From contig OY764545.1 in the NCBI GenBank assembly GCA_963668495.1, positions 2,542,001 through 2,606,000 on the forward strand: 64,000 nt of DNA, in the 5' to 3' direction. The notes beneath the pieces were generated by a model that was not told the origin of the DNA, searched no databases, and was given only the letters and a program-made list of their open reading frames with translations. The stretch comes from Oleispirillum sp963668495 (lineage in GTDB: Bacteria; Pseudomonadota; Alphaproteobacteria; Rhodospirillales; Rhodospirillaceae). This document shows positions 51,430 through 60,407 of the stretch, piece after piece; positions within the stretch are counted from its first letter, which is position 1; every line of letters begins with the position of its first letter. A program made the position numbers and the translations under genes.

Positions 51430-53226
51430 TTATACGGCTTCCAACGCCTCCAATTCGTCGATGAAACCGGAAATCACATCCAGTCCAATGGACCAGAACG
51501 CTGGGTCTGCAGCATTCAGATTAAACGGCTTCAACAGCTCGTGGTGGGTTTTGGTTCCCCCGGCCCGCAACATGTCCATGTACTTGTCGGCAAAGCCTTC
51601 GTGACCGCCCTGATACACACCATAAAGCGCATTCACCAAACAATCACCGAATGCATAGGCATAGACATAAAACGGCACGTGGATGAAATGCGGAATATAG
51701 GACCAGAACGGACGATAACTTTCATCCAGCTCAAATGCCGGACCGAGGCTTTCAGTCTGAACGTCCATCCAGATGTCACCCAACTCTTCCGTGGACAGTT
51801 CCCCATATTTGCGGCGCTCATGGACTGCGGTTTCGAAGTTATGGAATGCGATCTGGCGCACCACCGTATTGATCATGTCCTCAACCTTGCCGGACAGCAA
51901 AATCCGGCGAGCAGTCGGATCATCCGTACTGTTCAGGACGGAGCGGAACGTCAGCATTTCACCGAAAACCGATGCGGTTTCCGCCAATGTCAGCGGCGTA
52001 TCCGACAGCAATGGCCCTTGATCTGCTGCCAAACGTTGATGCACGCCGTGACCCAATTCATGAGCCAGCGTCATCACGTCACGGGTGCGCCCCATGTAGT
52101 TCAGCATCAGGTAAGGGTGAGCCGAGGTCACAGTCGGATGGGCAAACGCACCCGAAGACTTACCTTCACGAACCGGAACATCAATCCAGTTGTTGTCAAA
52201 GAACGGCTTGGCAACCTCCGCCAGCTTCGGACTGAACCCTGCATATGCGGTCATTACGGTTTCCACCGCCTCGTCCCAGCCAAAACGACGACCATCATCA
52301 CCCGGCAGCGGCGCGTTGCGATCAAAGTGTGACAGCTTATCCAGCTTCAGCCATTTGGCTTTCAAAGAATAATACCGATGGGACAAACGTGGGAACGCAG
52401 ACTTGACTGCGGTCACCAGCGCATCCACCACCTCGTCCTCGACCTGATTGGCAAGGTTGCGATAGCTGATGGGGCGGGCATAGCCCCGCGCCGCATCATC
52501 CAGCTGTTTTTCCTTTGCCAAAACGTTGTGGGTCAGGGTCAAAACCCGACTGTGGTCGGTCAACACATTGGAAATTGTCAACGCGGCTTCCGCCCGGATT
52601 TCCCGTTTTGGGCTGGACATTTTGTCGAACACTTCGGTCATGGTCAGATCCTGACCATTGAACGGAAAAGTCATGGCAGCAAGTGTTTCGTCATACAAAC
52701 GATTCCACGCGGACCGCCCCACGACTTCACGTTCGTGCAGCAGGTTTTCCACTTCGTCAGACAATTGATAGTCCCGGAAGGCCCGCACATGCGTCAACCA
52801 CGGGGCAAAACGGGCGGCATCGGCGTCAGCAAGCCACATAGCCACCCGATCATCATCGACCCGATTGATTTCCAGCGTAAAGAACAGGGTTTTTTGGCTG
52901 ATTTCCGTCGCCTGTTCCTGCAAATTTTGTTGGAAGCGAGAAATTTCCGGGTCGGTGACGGCAACGGCATGGCTCAATTGCGCAAAGCTCATCAGCTTGC
53001 CCAAAATGTCATGAATAGCTTCATAAGCCTGTATCGCCGCCAAGAAACCCGGCCCATCAAGCTCCGCAACTTTCCCGCCGTAGTCTGCCTCAAACCGGCT
53101 GGCCAATTTTTCGACCGTGGTCAGATCCTGTCGCAATTCCGGGCAATCCCGAGATGTGTAAAGATCAGACAAGTCCCAACCCGGCAACGTTGCCGCGGAT
53201 AGATCTGTGGATACGTCAGCAGACAT
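51430..53226 (-). CDS. pepF: Oligoendopeptidase F family (M3) metallopeptidase
   Basis: 598 residues. Zinc motif 'HELGHGVHQ' at about 388-396, with the downstream Glu in 'ETASVFGEML'. M3 peptidases cut short peptides in the cytoplasm. ATG at 53226 has GAGG six bases upstream; the ORF to 53238 lacks this. Full length for the family; no signal peptide. Confidence 0.95.
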   Translation of the reverse strand: MSADVSTDLSAATLPGWDLSDLYTSRDCPELRQDLTTVEKLASRFEADYGGKVAELDGPGFLAAIQAYEAIHDILGKLMSFAQLSHAVAVTDPEISRFQQNLQEQATEISQKTLFFTLEINRVDDDRVAMWLADADAARFAPWLTHVRAFRDYQLSDEVENLLHEREVVGRSAWNRLYDETLAAMTFPFNGQDLTMTEVFDKMSSPKREIRAEAALTISNVLTDHSRVLTLTHNVLAKEKQLDDAARGYARPISYRNLANQVEDEVVDALVTAVKSAFPRLSHRYYSLKAKWLKLDKLSHFDRNAPLPGDDGRRFGWDEAVETVMTAYAGFSPKLAEVAKPFFDNNWIDVPVREGKSSGAFAHPTVTSAHPYLMLNYMGRTRDVMTLAHELGHGVHQRLAADQGPLLSDTPLTLAETASVFGEMLTFRSVLNSTDDPTARRILLSGKVEDMINTVVRQIAFHNFETAVHERRKYGELSTEELGDIWMDVQTESLGPAFELDESYRPFWSYIPHFIHVPFYVYAYAFGDCLVNALYGVYQGGHEGFADKYMDMLRAGGTKTHHELLKPFNLNAADPAFWSIGLDVISGFIDELEALEAV

Positions 53227-53335
53227 TTTAAACCTCACTCAACCTGAAAAAAGGGCATGCAAGGGCATAGATGAGGGTGTGCCCACCGGATTTAAAGCCC
53301 CGGCATCCCCGGAAAACCATGACTAACCCAGCAGG

Positions 53336-53587
53336 TTAGACAGACATGCCCAACGCACGTTTGTACAGATCAAGGATTTCTTCCTGTTCGATGTAGTCGT
53401 GCTCTTCCATTTTCCGCAGACGAATGAGCTGACGCATAATTTTGACATCAAAGCCCTGACTTTTTGCCTCGGCATAGACTTCACGGATATCAGCCAGCAG
53501 GTTGGCTTTTTCTTCTTCCAGTCGCTCGACGCGCTGGATAAAGGATTGCAATTGCTCTGCGGCAATGCCGCCCACATCATTACTCAT
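53336..53587 (-). CDS. gapR: GapR-like nucleoid protein (DUF2312)
   Basis: 83 residues: 'LQSFIQRVERLEEEKANLLADIREVYAEAK' and 'GFDVKIMRQLIRLRKME' are diagnostic. GapR clamps overtwisted, AT-rich DNA and helps replication and cell-cycle progression in Caulobacter. Transcribed divergently from the response regulator at 53776. Confidence 0.95.
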   Translation of the reverse strand: MSNDVGGIAAEQLQSFIQRVERLEEEKANLLADIREVYAEAKSQGFDVKIMRQLIRLRKMEEHDYIEQEEILDLYKRALGMSV

Positions 53588-53775
53588 CGGTTTTCCATTC
53601 TCTTACTTAATGTGCCTATTACAGACGGTCGTTTCCCAATTCAAAACAACCTTTGGACAATACCCATCTGCTTAACACTTCTCAAGGCACAAGCTGTCTC
53701 TTATAGTGTTGCAAAATTGCATATAATTATACAGGCGTGTATGATACGCGCACATAAGCAGCTATAGGGTCCGTC

Positions 53776-54858
53776 GTGAGTACTGTCAGTCTAGAACGCT
53801 TGTCCATTCTTCTGGTCGAAGACAACCTCTACATTCGGGATATTATGGAAAGTGTCCTGAAACAGTTGGGGTTCGGCTGGGTCACAACTGCCCGCAACGG
53901 TCAGGAAGCCATTGAGTTCCTACAACTGGCGAACAAAAGCCAGAACGTCTCTTCCGGGCTGACCAACGTTGACATTATTTTATGCGACCTTTTGATGTCG
54001 CCGATTAATGGCCTGCTGCTTTTGCGCTGGGTTCGCATGCAAAAGGAAGCCGGGAACCGCTTCATCCCCTTCATCATGATTTCAGGTGCCGCAGATAAAG
54101 AATATGTGGAAGCCGCGCGTGACCTTGGCGTAACCGAATTCATCGCCAAACCGTTTTCCGCACAGTCTATCAGCGACCGCGTCATGAAAGTGATCGAGCA
54201 TCCGCGCCAGTTCGTAGCCTGTACAAACTATTTCGGCCCGGACCGCCGCCGCCGCCGCTTGCCGCCACCCAATGGCGACGACCGCCGTCGTGGTGACGAA
54301 AGCCATGCCACCATTGTCTACTCTGCTGAGAAGGTGGTGAAACCAAAAACAGAATCAGATGTATGGTATTTCCGCCTTCCCAATACCCTGAAAGAAAAAG
54401 TCGGTGGCGCCGCATTTAAAGGGCCACTGCAACTGCCGGATAATATTCTGGAAGAGGCTGAAAACACCCTGCAACGGCAAGCCATGGACTTTACCGACTG
54501 GGCGAAAAACTATCTGGCGAAACTGTCCAAAATCACCGAAGCCGCCGGGGTTAACCCCGCCGGGCGAAAAAAACACTTCGAAGAGATGAACATGGTTGCC
54601 CACGAATTGCGCGGGCAAGGCGGTACGTTCGGCTACCCGCTGATTACCGTGTTCGCAAAATCTTTGTATGAGGCTACACAGCCGGGCTGCCCGGAAGATG
54701 ACGGAGCCCTTGGCGTGGTCAAGGCTCACACGGATGCCATGCGTGCCGTGATCCGCGACAAAATCTCCGGCGACGGCGGTGAAATCGGTCGTGAGCTGTT
54801 GAAATCACTAAAAGTTGCCATTGATCGCGCAGGCAGCCGATCACAGATGACAGACTGA
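53776..54858 (+). CDS. Response regulator with C-terminal Hpt-like helical domain
   Basis: 360 residues. Receiver domain at 8-140 with Asp16, acceptor Asp71 ('LCDLLMSPINGLL') and Lys125. A short basic segment 'FGPDRRRRR' follows, then a helical C-terminal domain containing 'VAHELRGQGGTFGYPLI', where His276 sits as in a histidine phosphotransfer domain. Similar CheY-like proteins with 'FGPDRRR' tails occur in Rhodospirillales. Start GTG. It may pass phosphate within one chain (inference). Partner kinase unknown. Confidence 0.85.
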   Translation: MSTVSLERLSILLVEDNLYIRDIMESVLKQLGFGWVTTARNGQEAIEFLQLANKSQNVSSGLTNVDIILCDLLMSPINGLLLLRWVRMQKEAGNRFIPFIMISGAADKEYVEAARDLGVTEFIAKPFSAQSISDRVMKVIEHPRQFVACTNYFGPDRRRRRLPPPNGDDRRRGDESHATIVYSAEKVVKPKTESDVWYFRLPNTLKEKVGGAAFKGPLQLPDNILEEAENTLQRQAMDFTDWAKNYLAKLSKITEAAGVNPAGRKKHFEEMNMVAHELRGQGGTFGYPLITVFAKSLYEATQPGCPEDDGALGVVKAHTDAMRAVIRDKISGDGGEIGRELLKSLKVAIDRAGSRSQMTD

Positions 54859-54892
54859 TACGGCACATTTCACCCAAGACCTTGTTTATGCA

Positions 54893-54915
54893 ACAGCCCG
54901 CCAATGGCGGGCTGT
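54893..54915. terminator. Bidirectional terminator between convergent genes
   Basis: ACAGCCCGCC (54893-54902) pairs with GGCGGGCTGT (54906-54915) around AAT, a perfect ten-base stem, with modest T-runs. Confidence 0.75.
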
Positions 54916-54918
54916 GTA

Positions 54919-55299
54919 CTATTCATCGTGGCTGTGCGGTTCATACCGCCTTGAGGTTCTGCGAATGACCCACCATGCGATGGCGATCAGCAGAATGGAG
55001 CCACTTTCATAAATCAGGATCGAAGGGTCTAACTCCTTACCCTGCAACACAATCATCCGGGCAAGGGCCGTAATCGCGATAAAAAGCGGCAAAGCGATCG
55101 GCAATCTGTTGTTGGCATAGTACGCCCCGACCATGCCCAAAACTTCGGCATAAATGAACATCAACAACAAGTCCTGCAAAGCAACCCGCTGTTCCAGCAC
55201 CATGCGCCAGATTTCCTGCCCCATGGCGATGACGGTCATGATTGCAATCAAAACCAGAAACACCGTCTCCAGCAGCTCAACAATGCGCTTCATATTCAT
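54919..55299 (-). CDS. PsiE family phosphate-starvation-type membrane protein
   Basis: 126 residues with four membrane helices: 'LETVFLVLIAIMTVIAM', 'LLLMFIYAEVLGMVGAYY', 'IALPLFIAITALARMIVL' and 'SILLIAIAWWVI'. The pattern 'F-Y-E-L', 'R-PI-LPL-IAITA-AR' matches PsiE. Function is not established. ATG at 55299 has GGGG seven bases upstream. Confidence 0.88.
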   Translation of the reverse strand: MNMKRIVELLETVFLVLIAIMTVIAMGQEIWRMVLEQRVALQDLLLMFIYAEVLGMVGAYYANNRLPIALPLFIAITALARMIVLQGKELDPSILIYESGSILLIAIAWWVIRRTSRRYEPHSHDE

Positions 55300-55384
55300 T
55301 TGGTAAGCCCCACTATTGGACAAATACAGACACCAACACTCTACCGCGTTTCCATGATGGCTGCATCACTTTGCGGACAGTCGA

Positions 55385-57505
55385 TCATGACTCTCCCTTC
55401 TGTAAGGGTTTATGCCGCAGCAAGCGTAGGGCATTACCCGTGACCAATACCGTTGCGCCGGTATCCGCAAGGATGGCGGGCCACAACCCCGTCAACCCCA
55501 GCAGAGTTGTTACAAGAAATACTCCCTTAAGCCCCAAGGCGATAGTTATGTTTTGACGAATATTGTGCATGGTTGAACGGGATAACCAAATCATCTCTGC
55601 CACATCCGTCACCCGATTGCGCAAACTGGCTGCATCTGCTGTCTCCAGCGCCACGTCGGTGCCACCGCCAAAGGCAACACCTACCGCGGCCTCTGCCAAG
55701 GCCGGGGCATCATTGATGCCATCACCAACCTTAACCACCCGCGCACCAGACGCTTGCAACTTTTGCACATGTGCCATTTTGTCTTCGGGTAACAGTTCGG
55801 CATGCGCTTCAATTCCGATAATCTCAGCAATACGATCCGCGTTGGCTTGGCTATCGCCTGTCAGCATCACTGGCTGCACGCCCAGTTGCCGCAGAGCCGC
55901 AATTCCATTTTCCGCATCGGCACGTAATGTATCCTGCAAACAGACGAAACCGAGGCTTTCCCCGTCGTAACGCACTTCAGATACAATACGACCGGCTCCA
56001 TAGAGCTCACCGTTCGCTGGTGTTCCTTTCTTAACGGCACCGAATTCCAGCAAACGGTCTTTGTACATTCCTTGCACACCTCGACCCGGCAGTGCCTTGA
56101 TATCTGTGACAGGAGCGGCAGCAACACCCTGAGCCTCAGCATACGAAAGAACTGCCGAAGACACTGGGTGGCGGCTGGCCTGTGATACCCCGGCAGCGAG
56201 GCCAAGCAAATCACGAATGTCCCGTCCTTCAGCCGGGATGACTTCAACCACCTGCGGGCGACCTTCAGTTAAGGTGCCGGTTTTATCCAAAGCAACCGTG
56301 TCAACATTGGCAAGCCCTTCCAGCACGTCTCCACCCTTGAGCAAAAGCCCCCGTCCGGCCCCTGCGGATAAAGCAGATGCCAACGATGCCGGAGTTGAAA
56401 TCACCAATGCACACGGACAACCGATCAACAGCAAAGCAGATGCCCGATAAATCCATTCGTTCCAGTCACCGCCGAAGGTCAAGGGAGGCACAATCGCCGT
56501 CAAAACGGCAATACTCACAATCATGGGCGTATAATGTTTGGCAAACTTGTTGATGAACCGCTGCACGGGAGCTCGGCGATTTCGTGCTTCCTTTACCAAG
56601 CGAGCAACACGGGCGATGGCATTATCCGATGCATCACGGTTGACCCGCAGCCGCAAGGTTCCATCGCCATTGATTGACCCGGCATAAACCGTATCTTTGA
56701 CTTGCTTGTTAACCGGCAGACTTTCCCCGGTCAAAGGCGATTCATCAACTGAACTGACACCGGAAATAACCTCACCATCCGTTGGCACTCGTTGCCCGGC
56801 TCCAACCCAGACAACATCACCAACCGCCAACGTTTCCACCTTAACGGTTTCACGCCCGGTTTCGGTTTCCTTGATCGCTTCCTGAGGAACCAAATCCACA
56901 AGCCGCTGAATACCCAACTGGGCCCGACGTGCGGCTACGTTTTCCAGCATTCCACCAATCAGGAATAGCAAAATTACTGTCGCGGCCTCGTTCTCCGCGC
57001 CGACAAATATGCCGCCAGCTGCGGCAATAATCATCAACAGCTCGATTGAAAACGGGTTTCCAGCCAAAATTGCTGACCATGCCTGACGCATCAACGGCAA
57101 CAAGCCCAAGGCAATAGCGAACCATAAGGGCCACCGCGGCGGGATATCTGTCACTGCGATGAGGACATGCGCTCCAGCCAGCACCAAAGCATAGCCAATC
57201 AATAACCGCCCCATACCGCTGCTAAATATAATTTGACCAAGCGTCATTTTCTCGGTCATGTCGCCATGATCATGCCCGCAACAACACCCGCCTTCTTCAG
57301 CGTGGACGTGAGATGCATGACTATGGTCTGAGCCACAACCATCTGCCGCCGCCCCATGACCATTGCAGCATCCGCCTTCGGGTGTATGGGGGCGAGCGTG
57401 CCCCTCACAGGTTCCGTGGCTTTTATGGTCGTGGTCGTGATCATTGGCATGAGATTGACAACATGACGTTTGCGACACACGTTCAGACTCACATCCACAC
57501 TTCAT
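55385..57505 (-). CDS. Heavy-metal P1B-type ATPase (zinc/cadmium/lead exporter)
   Basis: 706 residues. The first ~85 are a His/Cys-rich metal-binding region with repeated Cys-Cys and His-Asp pairs instead of a GMTC-x-x-C domain. Then eight membrane helices, 'GCPCALV' (CPC motif), 'DKTGTLTEG' phosphorylation site, 'SRHPVSSAV' (HP motif) and 'GDGINDAPALAEA' hinge. The last helix region retains the Asp of 'ADTGATVLV' seen in zinc transporters. ATG at 57505 has GAGG upstream. Divergent from a MerR regulator over a MerR-type promoter. Confidence 0.95.
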   Translation of the reverse strand: MKCGCESERVSQTSCCQSHANDHDHDHKSHGTCEGHARPHTPEGGCCNGHGAAADGCGSDHSHASHVHAEEGGCCCGHDHGDMTEKMTLGQIIFSSGMGRLLIGYALVLAGAHVLIAVTDIPPRWPLWFAIALGLLPLMRQAWSAILAGNPFSIELLMIIAAAGGIFVGAENEAATVILLFLIGGMLENVAARRAQLGIQRLVDLVPQEAIKETETGRETVKVETLAVGDVVWVGAGQRVPTDGEVISGVSSVDESPLTGESLPVNKQVKDTVYAGSINGDGTLRLRVNRDASDNAIARVARLVKEARNRRAPVQRFINKFAKHYTPMIVSIAVLTAIVPPLTFGGDWNEWIYRASALLLIGCPCALVISTPASLASALSAGAGRGLLLKGGDVLEGLANVDTVALDKTGTLTEGRPQVVEVIPAEGRDIRDLLGLAAGVSQASRHPVSSAVLSYAEAQGVAAAPVTDIKALPGRGVQGMYKDRLLEFGAVKKGTPANGELYGAGRIVSEVRYDGESLGFVCLQDTLRADAENGIAALRQLGVQPVMLTGDSQANADRIAEIIGIEAHAELLPEDKMAHVQKLQASGARVVKVGDGINDAPALAEAAVGVAFGGGTDVALETADAASLRNRVTDVAEMIWLSRSTMHNIRQNITIALGLKGVFLVTTLLGLTGLWPAILADTGATVLVTGNALRLLRHKPLQKGES

Positions 57506-57540
57506 AGCATCCTCGTTTTGCAAGATCAGTACCGTCAACG

Positions 57541-57571
57541 AGGCTAATATCTATAGTCACTAGAGGAGCAA
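57541..57571 (-). promoter_or_regulatory. MerR-type promoter/operator of the metal ATPase
   Basis: On the minus strand TTGCTC (57571-57566), a 19-base spacer, then TAGCCT (57546-57541). The spacer holds the imperfect dyad CTCTAGTGACTATAG (57565-57551). The over-long 19-base spacer and central dyad are the hallmark of MerR-activated promoters such as those of pbrA and zntA. Confidence 0.75.
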
Positions 57572-57582
57572 GAGGTTTTTTG

Positions 57583-58005
57583 ATGAATTATTTTCCGATA
57601 GGTGAATTATCAAAACTCAGCCAGGTCAAAGTCCCGACCATACGCTACTATGAAAGTATCGGATTACTGCCAGAACCAATCCGTACTTCAGGAAATCGCC
57701 GTGTTTATACAGAGGACTCTTTACGGCGATTGAATTTCATCCGCCGCGCACGGGAACTGGGATTTGATGGCCCGGCAATCCGCCAACTTCAGGATTTGCT
57801 GGAAGACCCAAGCCAACCCTGTGAAAATGCGCACAGCATTGCAGAACATCGTTTGCAGGAAATTGAGGAAAAACTGACACAGCTTCAGGAATTGAAATCA
57901 AGGCTGCTGGATATGATTTCCTGCGGCAACCACACAAATATTGAATCTTGTACGATCATGGAGCGCCTTGACCATGATAATGAACCGACACCCTCTGCGA
58001 AATAA
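57583..58005 (+). CDS. MerR family heavy-metal-responsive regulator
   Basis: 140 residues. N-terminal MerR helix-turn-helix ('IGELSKLSQVKVPTIRYYES', 'NRRVYTEDSLRRL'), dimer helix, and C-terminal metal loop with Cys in 'SCGNHTNIESCTIME' plus Cys in 'PSQPCENAH', as in ZntR, CadR and PbrR. It untwists the 19-base-spacer promoter of the divergent ATPase upon metal binding. ATG at 57583 has AGAGG seven bases upstream. Convergent with the next gene, 12 bases apart. Confidence 0.95.
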   Translation: MNYFPIGELSKLSQVKVPTIRYYESIGLLPEPIRTSGNRRVYTEDSLRRLNFIRRARELGFDGPAIRQLQDLLEDPSQPCENAHSIAEHRLQEIEEKLTQLQELKSRLLDMISCGNHTNIESCTIMERLDHDNEPTPSAK

Positions 58006-58017
58006 CGACAGCGCCCA

Positions 58018-59187
58018 TCACATACCGGGGGTATCTGTCTTATCATCGAAAACTTGAATGGCATCCGCGATGCGCCGCAAGCGGCTGAGGTTTCGAAGGC
58101 TTTCCACATGGGTTGCTGACAACGCCACCAGAGCCGACAACACCAAACGTCCATCGACCGTAACCACATCCTTAGCCAACACCATATCCGGCAGCAGTAA
58201 TCCGGTTTGTAACGTTACCGTCGGGCGATCACCAGATGCAAAATCTGTCTCGACTTCCAGGATGTCGCGAATACGCGTCATCAAGGCCATATCAAAAGCG
58301 GCACTGGTTTTATCAAGAGCCTCAAAATCCGATCGGCTTGGGTCTCGCCCCTGCGCAACTTCTGCCAGTGCATTCAGGATTTTCAGTACTCTGGCTTCCA
58401 ACGGAATATCTGTTCCCTTTGGGCCATCGCTGGGGAAGCCGCTACCGTCATATCCGCGATTTTGCAAGTAAACCGTCTGCGCAACATTGGCAAGGCGCGG
58501 AATATTGGCGATCACAGCCTTTCCGGCAGCCGGGCTTTCTTCAATCATTTTCCGTTCGATATCATCAAGCGGTTCTCGGGCGGCCTGCTTAGCCAAAACA
58601 TCCGGGGGAACCGACAACAACCCAATCGGGCTAAGCATAGCCGCAATTTCCATCTGCCATTTTTGGCTGAAGCCAATACCTTGCGCAGCTTGGCGGACCC
58701 AACTCCGCACTCGGGTCGCCCGTCGAAAGGCAATAGGCGATGCCATCGCCAACATATCAATCAGGACTTTAACGCTTCCGGCCAGCGTCTGTTCCAGCAA
58801 AACCCGCTCCGCCGTAATCAAGCGGTATTGCTCCAACGCTGCATTCAGGCCTGCCTCCATTTGTTCCGGGGGGCAAGGCTTGGTCAAAAATCTGAAAATA
58901 TGCCCAGTATTGATGGCATCAATCGCCGTCTGCATATCCGCGTTCCCGGTCAACATCAGTCGCACCGTATCCGGTGATATGGATTTGATCTTGGTCAGGG
59001 TCTGAACACCATCCATGCCCCCCATACGCATATCACAAACAACAACAGCAGGCGGCGCAGCTTTGACGGCCTCGACGCCCTCCTCCCCACTGGTTGCGGT
59101 TTGTATTTCGAACGACTTTCTGAATTGCCGTTTCATGGAGGACAGCAAATTGACATCGTCATCCACAAGTAAAATGGTCTTTGTCAT
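58018..59187 (-). CDS. Response regulator with degenerate HD-GYP domain
   Basis: 389 residues. Intact receiver (Asp52 in 'VVCDMRMGGMDG'; Lys in 'FLTKP'). The C-terminal part aligns with HD-GYP phosphodiesterases: 'NRGYDGSGFP' stands for 'HHERxDGSGYP', and 'IPLEARVLKILNALAEV' follows as usual. But the catalytic His-Asp is Ser-Pro ('LSPIGLLSVPPDVL'), the later metal His residues are also lost, and 'HHE' is absent. It should bind no metal and not hydrolyse c-di-GMP; a binding or protein-contact role is likely. ATG 59187 has GGGGA upstream. Last gene of the kinase operon. Confidence 0.88.
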   Translation of the reverse strand: MTKTILLVDDDVNLLSSMKRQFRKSFEIQTATSGEEGVEAVKAAPPAVVVCDMRMGGMDGVQTLTKIKSISPDTVRLMLTGNADMQTAIDAINTGHIFRFLTKPCPPEQMEAGLNAALEQYRLITAERVLLEQTLAGSVKVLIDMLAMASPIAFRRATRVRSWVRQAAQGIGFSQKWQMEIAAMLSPIGLLSVPPDVLAKQAAREPLDDIERKMIEESPAAGKAVIANIPRLANVAQTVYLQNRGYDGSGFPSDGPKGTDIPLEARVLKILNALAEVAQGRDPSRSDFEALDKTSAAFDMALMTRIRDILEVETDFASGDRPTVTLQTGLLLPDMVLAKDVVTVDGRLVLSALVALSATHVESLRNLSRLRRIADAIQVFDDKTDTPGM

Positions 59188-59222
59188 GCCTGTGTCCCCT
59201 TTAACCAACCTTGGTACTGCGA

Positions 59223-60407
59223 TTATTCCAAACCAATTGAAGATAACTCAGGCGGCAAATTCAAAGCACGCACATAGTCTTCATCAAGTGCAATCGGATG
59301 AACCGCCGTTCCATTTATTTCCAATTCCGCACCCAAAGCCCGTGCCAGATGCACACAGGTCAACGCCGAATGGTCCTGATACGAACATGCAGAGGGGTGG
59401 TCATGATATAAAACGGCCTCAACGACGATATCGCTGAATCCCCAAAGGCCAAGCAAATACGCACCAATTTCCCCCTGTGACGCACCAAACAATTCGCGCT
59501 CTACATCCGTATAATTTTCGCCGAGCAAAACCCGGCTAAACAGCGTGCGCATCTTTTCCGGATATACGTTCATCAAAACCAATGTGCCGACACACGACAG
59601 CATGCCCGCGCAAAAAGCCTGATCCTTCAAACCTTCGCGCAACTCCAGTTTATGTGCCACATGGCGTGCCTGCGTCGCCACCAGCAAACAATGCACATCC
59701 AGATCATCCAGAAAAGCCGCCATGTCCGGCTCAAAGTCAAACTGGCGGAAAACCCCCGCCGCACAGATCAGTGCATGCACCGTTTCCATACCCAGCAGAC
59801 GTATGGCCTGAAACACGTCATATACCTTAGTTTCCAAGCCAAAATACCCGGAATTCGTCACCCGCAGGATTTCTGCCGTTAATGCGACATCTTCCGACAT
59901 CATTCCGGCAATGGACCGAGCCGACGGATCACCTTTTTGGATTTCCTGCGTCAATCGCATAAAAACATCCGGCGGCGTCGGCAGGCTGCGCAATTTGGCA
60001 ATTTCACGCCGCAAAACCGGGTCTGCCAGTGCCTTGTGCAGATTATAGGTTCGCTCCAACAGGTCGATCAGTTCTTCCGGGCTGAAGGGTTTGGTGATGA
60101 ATTGGTGACTGGGACCGATTGCATGAATGATTCCTTCAAAGTTCGGTGTGTCCGAGATCATAATCCGAACGCTTTGCGGTTGCCGTTGCTCCACAACAGA
60201 CAAAAAGCGAATGCCATCCATTTCGGGCATAAACTGATTGGCGACAACCACATCAAACTGGCGGGCATCAAGAAGTTCACTCGCCTTCAAGGGGCAAGAC
60301 AGGAATTCGCTGGCCCAATCTTTGCGATAATCACGAAGGGCCAGTTGCCATGCATCAAGCAAAGCAACATCATCATCCACAAACAATACTGATAACTTAG
60401 CTGTCAC
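59223..60407 (-). CDS. Pseudo-receiver (Asp to Asn) response regulator with HDOD domain
   Basis: 394 residues. The receiver has the acidic 'FVDDD' and 'ITKPF' Lys, but the acceptor position reads 'VVVANQFMPEMDG', with Asn57 where Asp is phosphorylated. An HDOD domain covers about 135-330 ('LRSLPTPPDVFMRLTQEI', 'LRVTNSGYFG', 'IRLLGMETVHALI'). HDOD domains are non-catalytic relatives of HD domains used in signalling scaffolds. It overlaps the kinase stop (ATGA), and is followed by the degenerate HD-GYP regulator 35 bases on. It probably works without phosphorylation. Confidence 0.9.
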   Translation of the reverse strand: MTAKLSVLFVDDDVALLDAWQLALRDYRKDWASEFLSCPLKASELLDARQFDVVVANQFMPEMDGIRFLSVVEQRQPQSVRIMISDTPNFEGIIHAIGPSHQFITKPFSPEELIDLLERTYNLHKALADPVLRREIAKLRSLPTPPDVFMRLTQEIQKGDPSARSIAGMMSEDVALTAEILRVTNSGYFGLETKVYDVFQAIRLLGMETVHALICAAGVFRQFDFEPDMAAFLDDLDVHCLLVATQARHVAHKLELREGLKDQAFCAGMLSCVGTLVLMNVYPEKMRTLFSRVLLGENYTDVERELFGASQGEIGAYLLGLWGFSDIVVEAVLYHDHPSACSYQDHSALTCVHLARALGAELEINGTAVHPIALDEDYVRALNLPPELSSIGLE

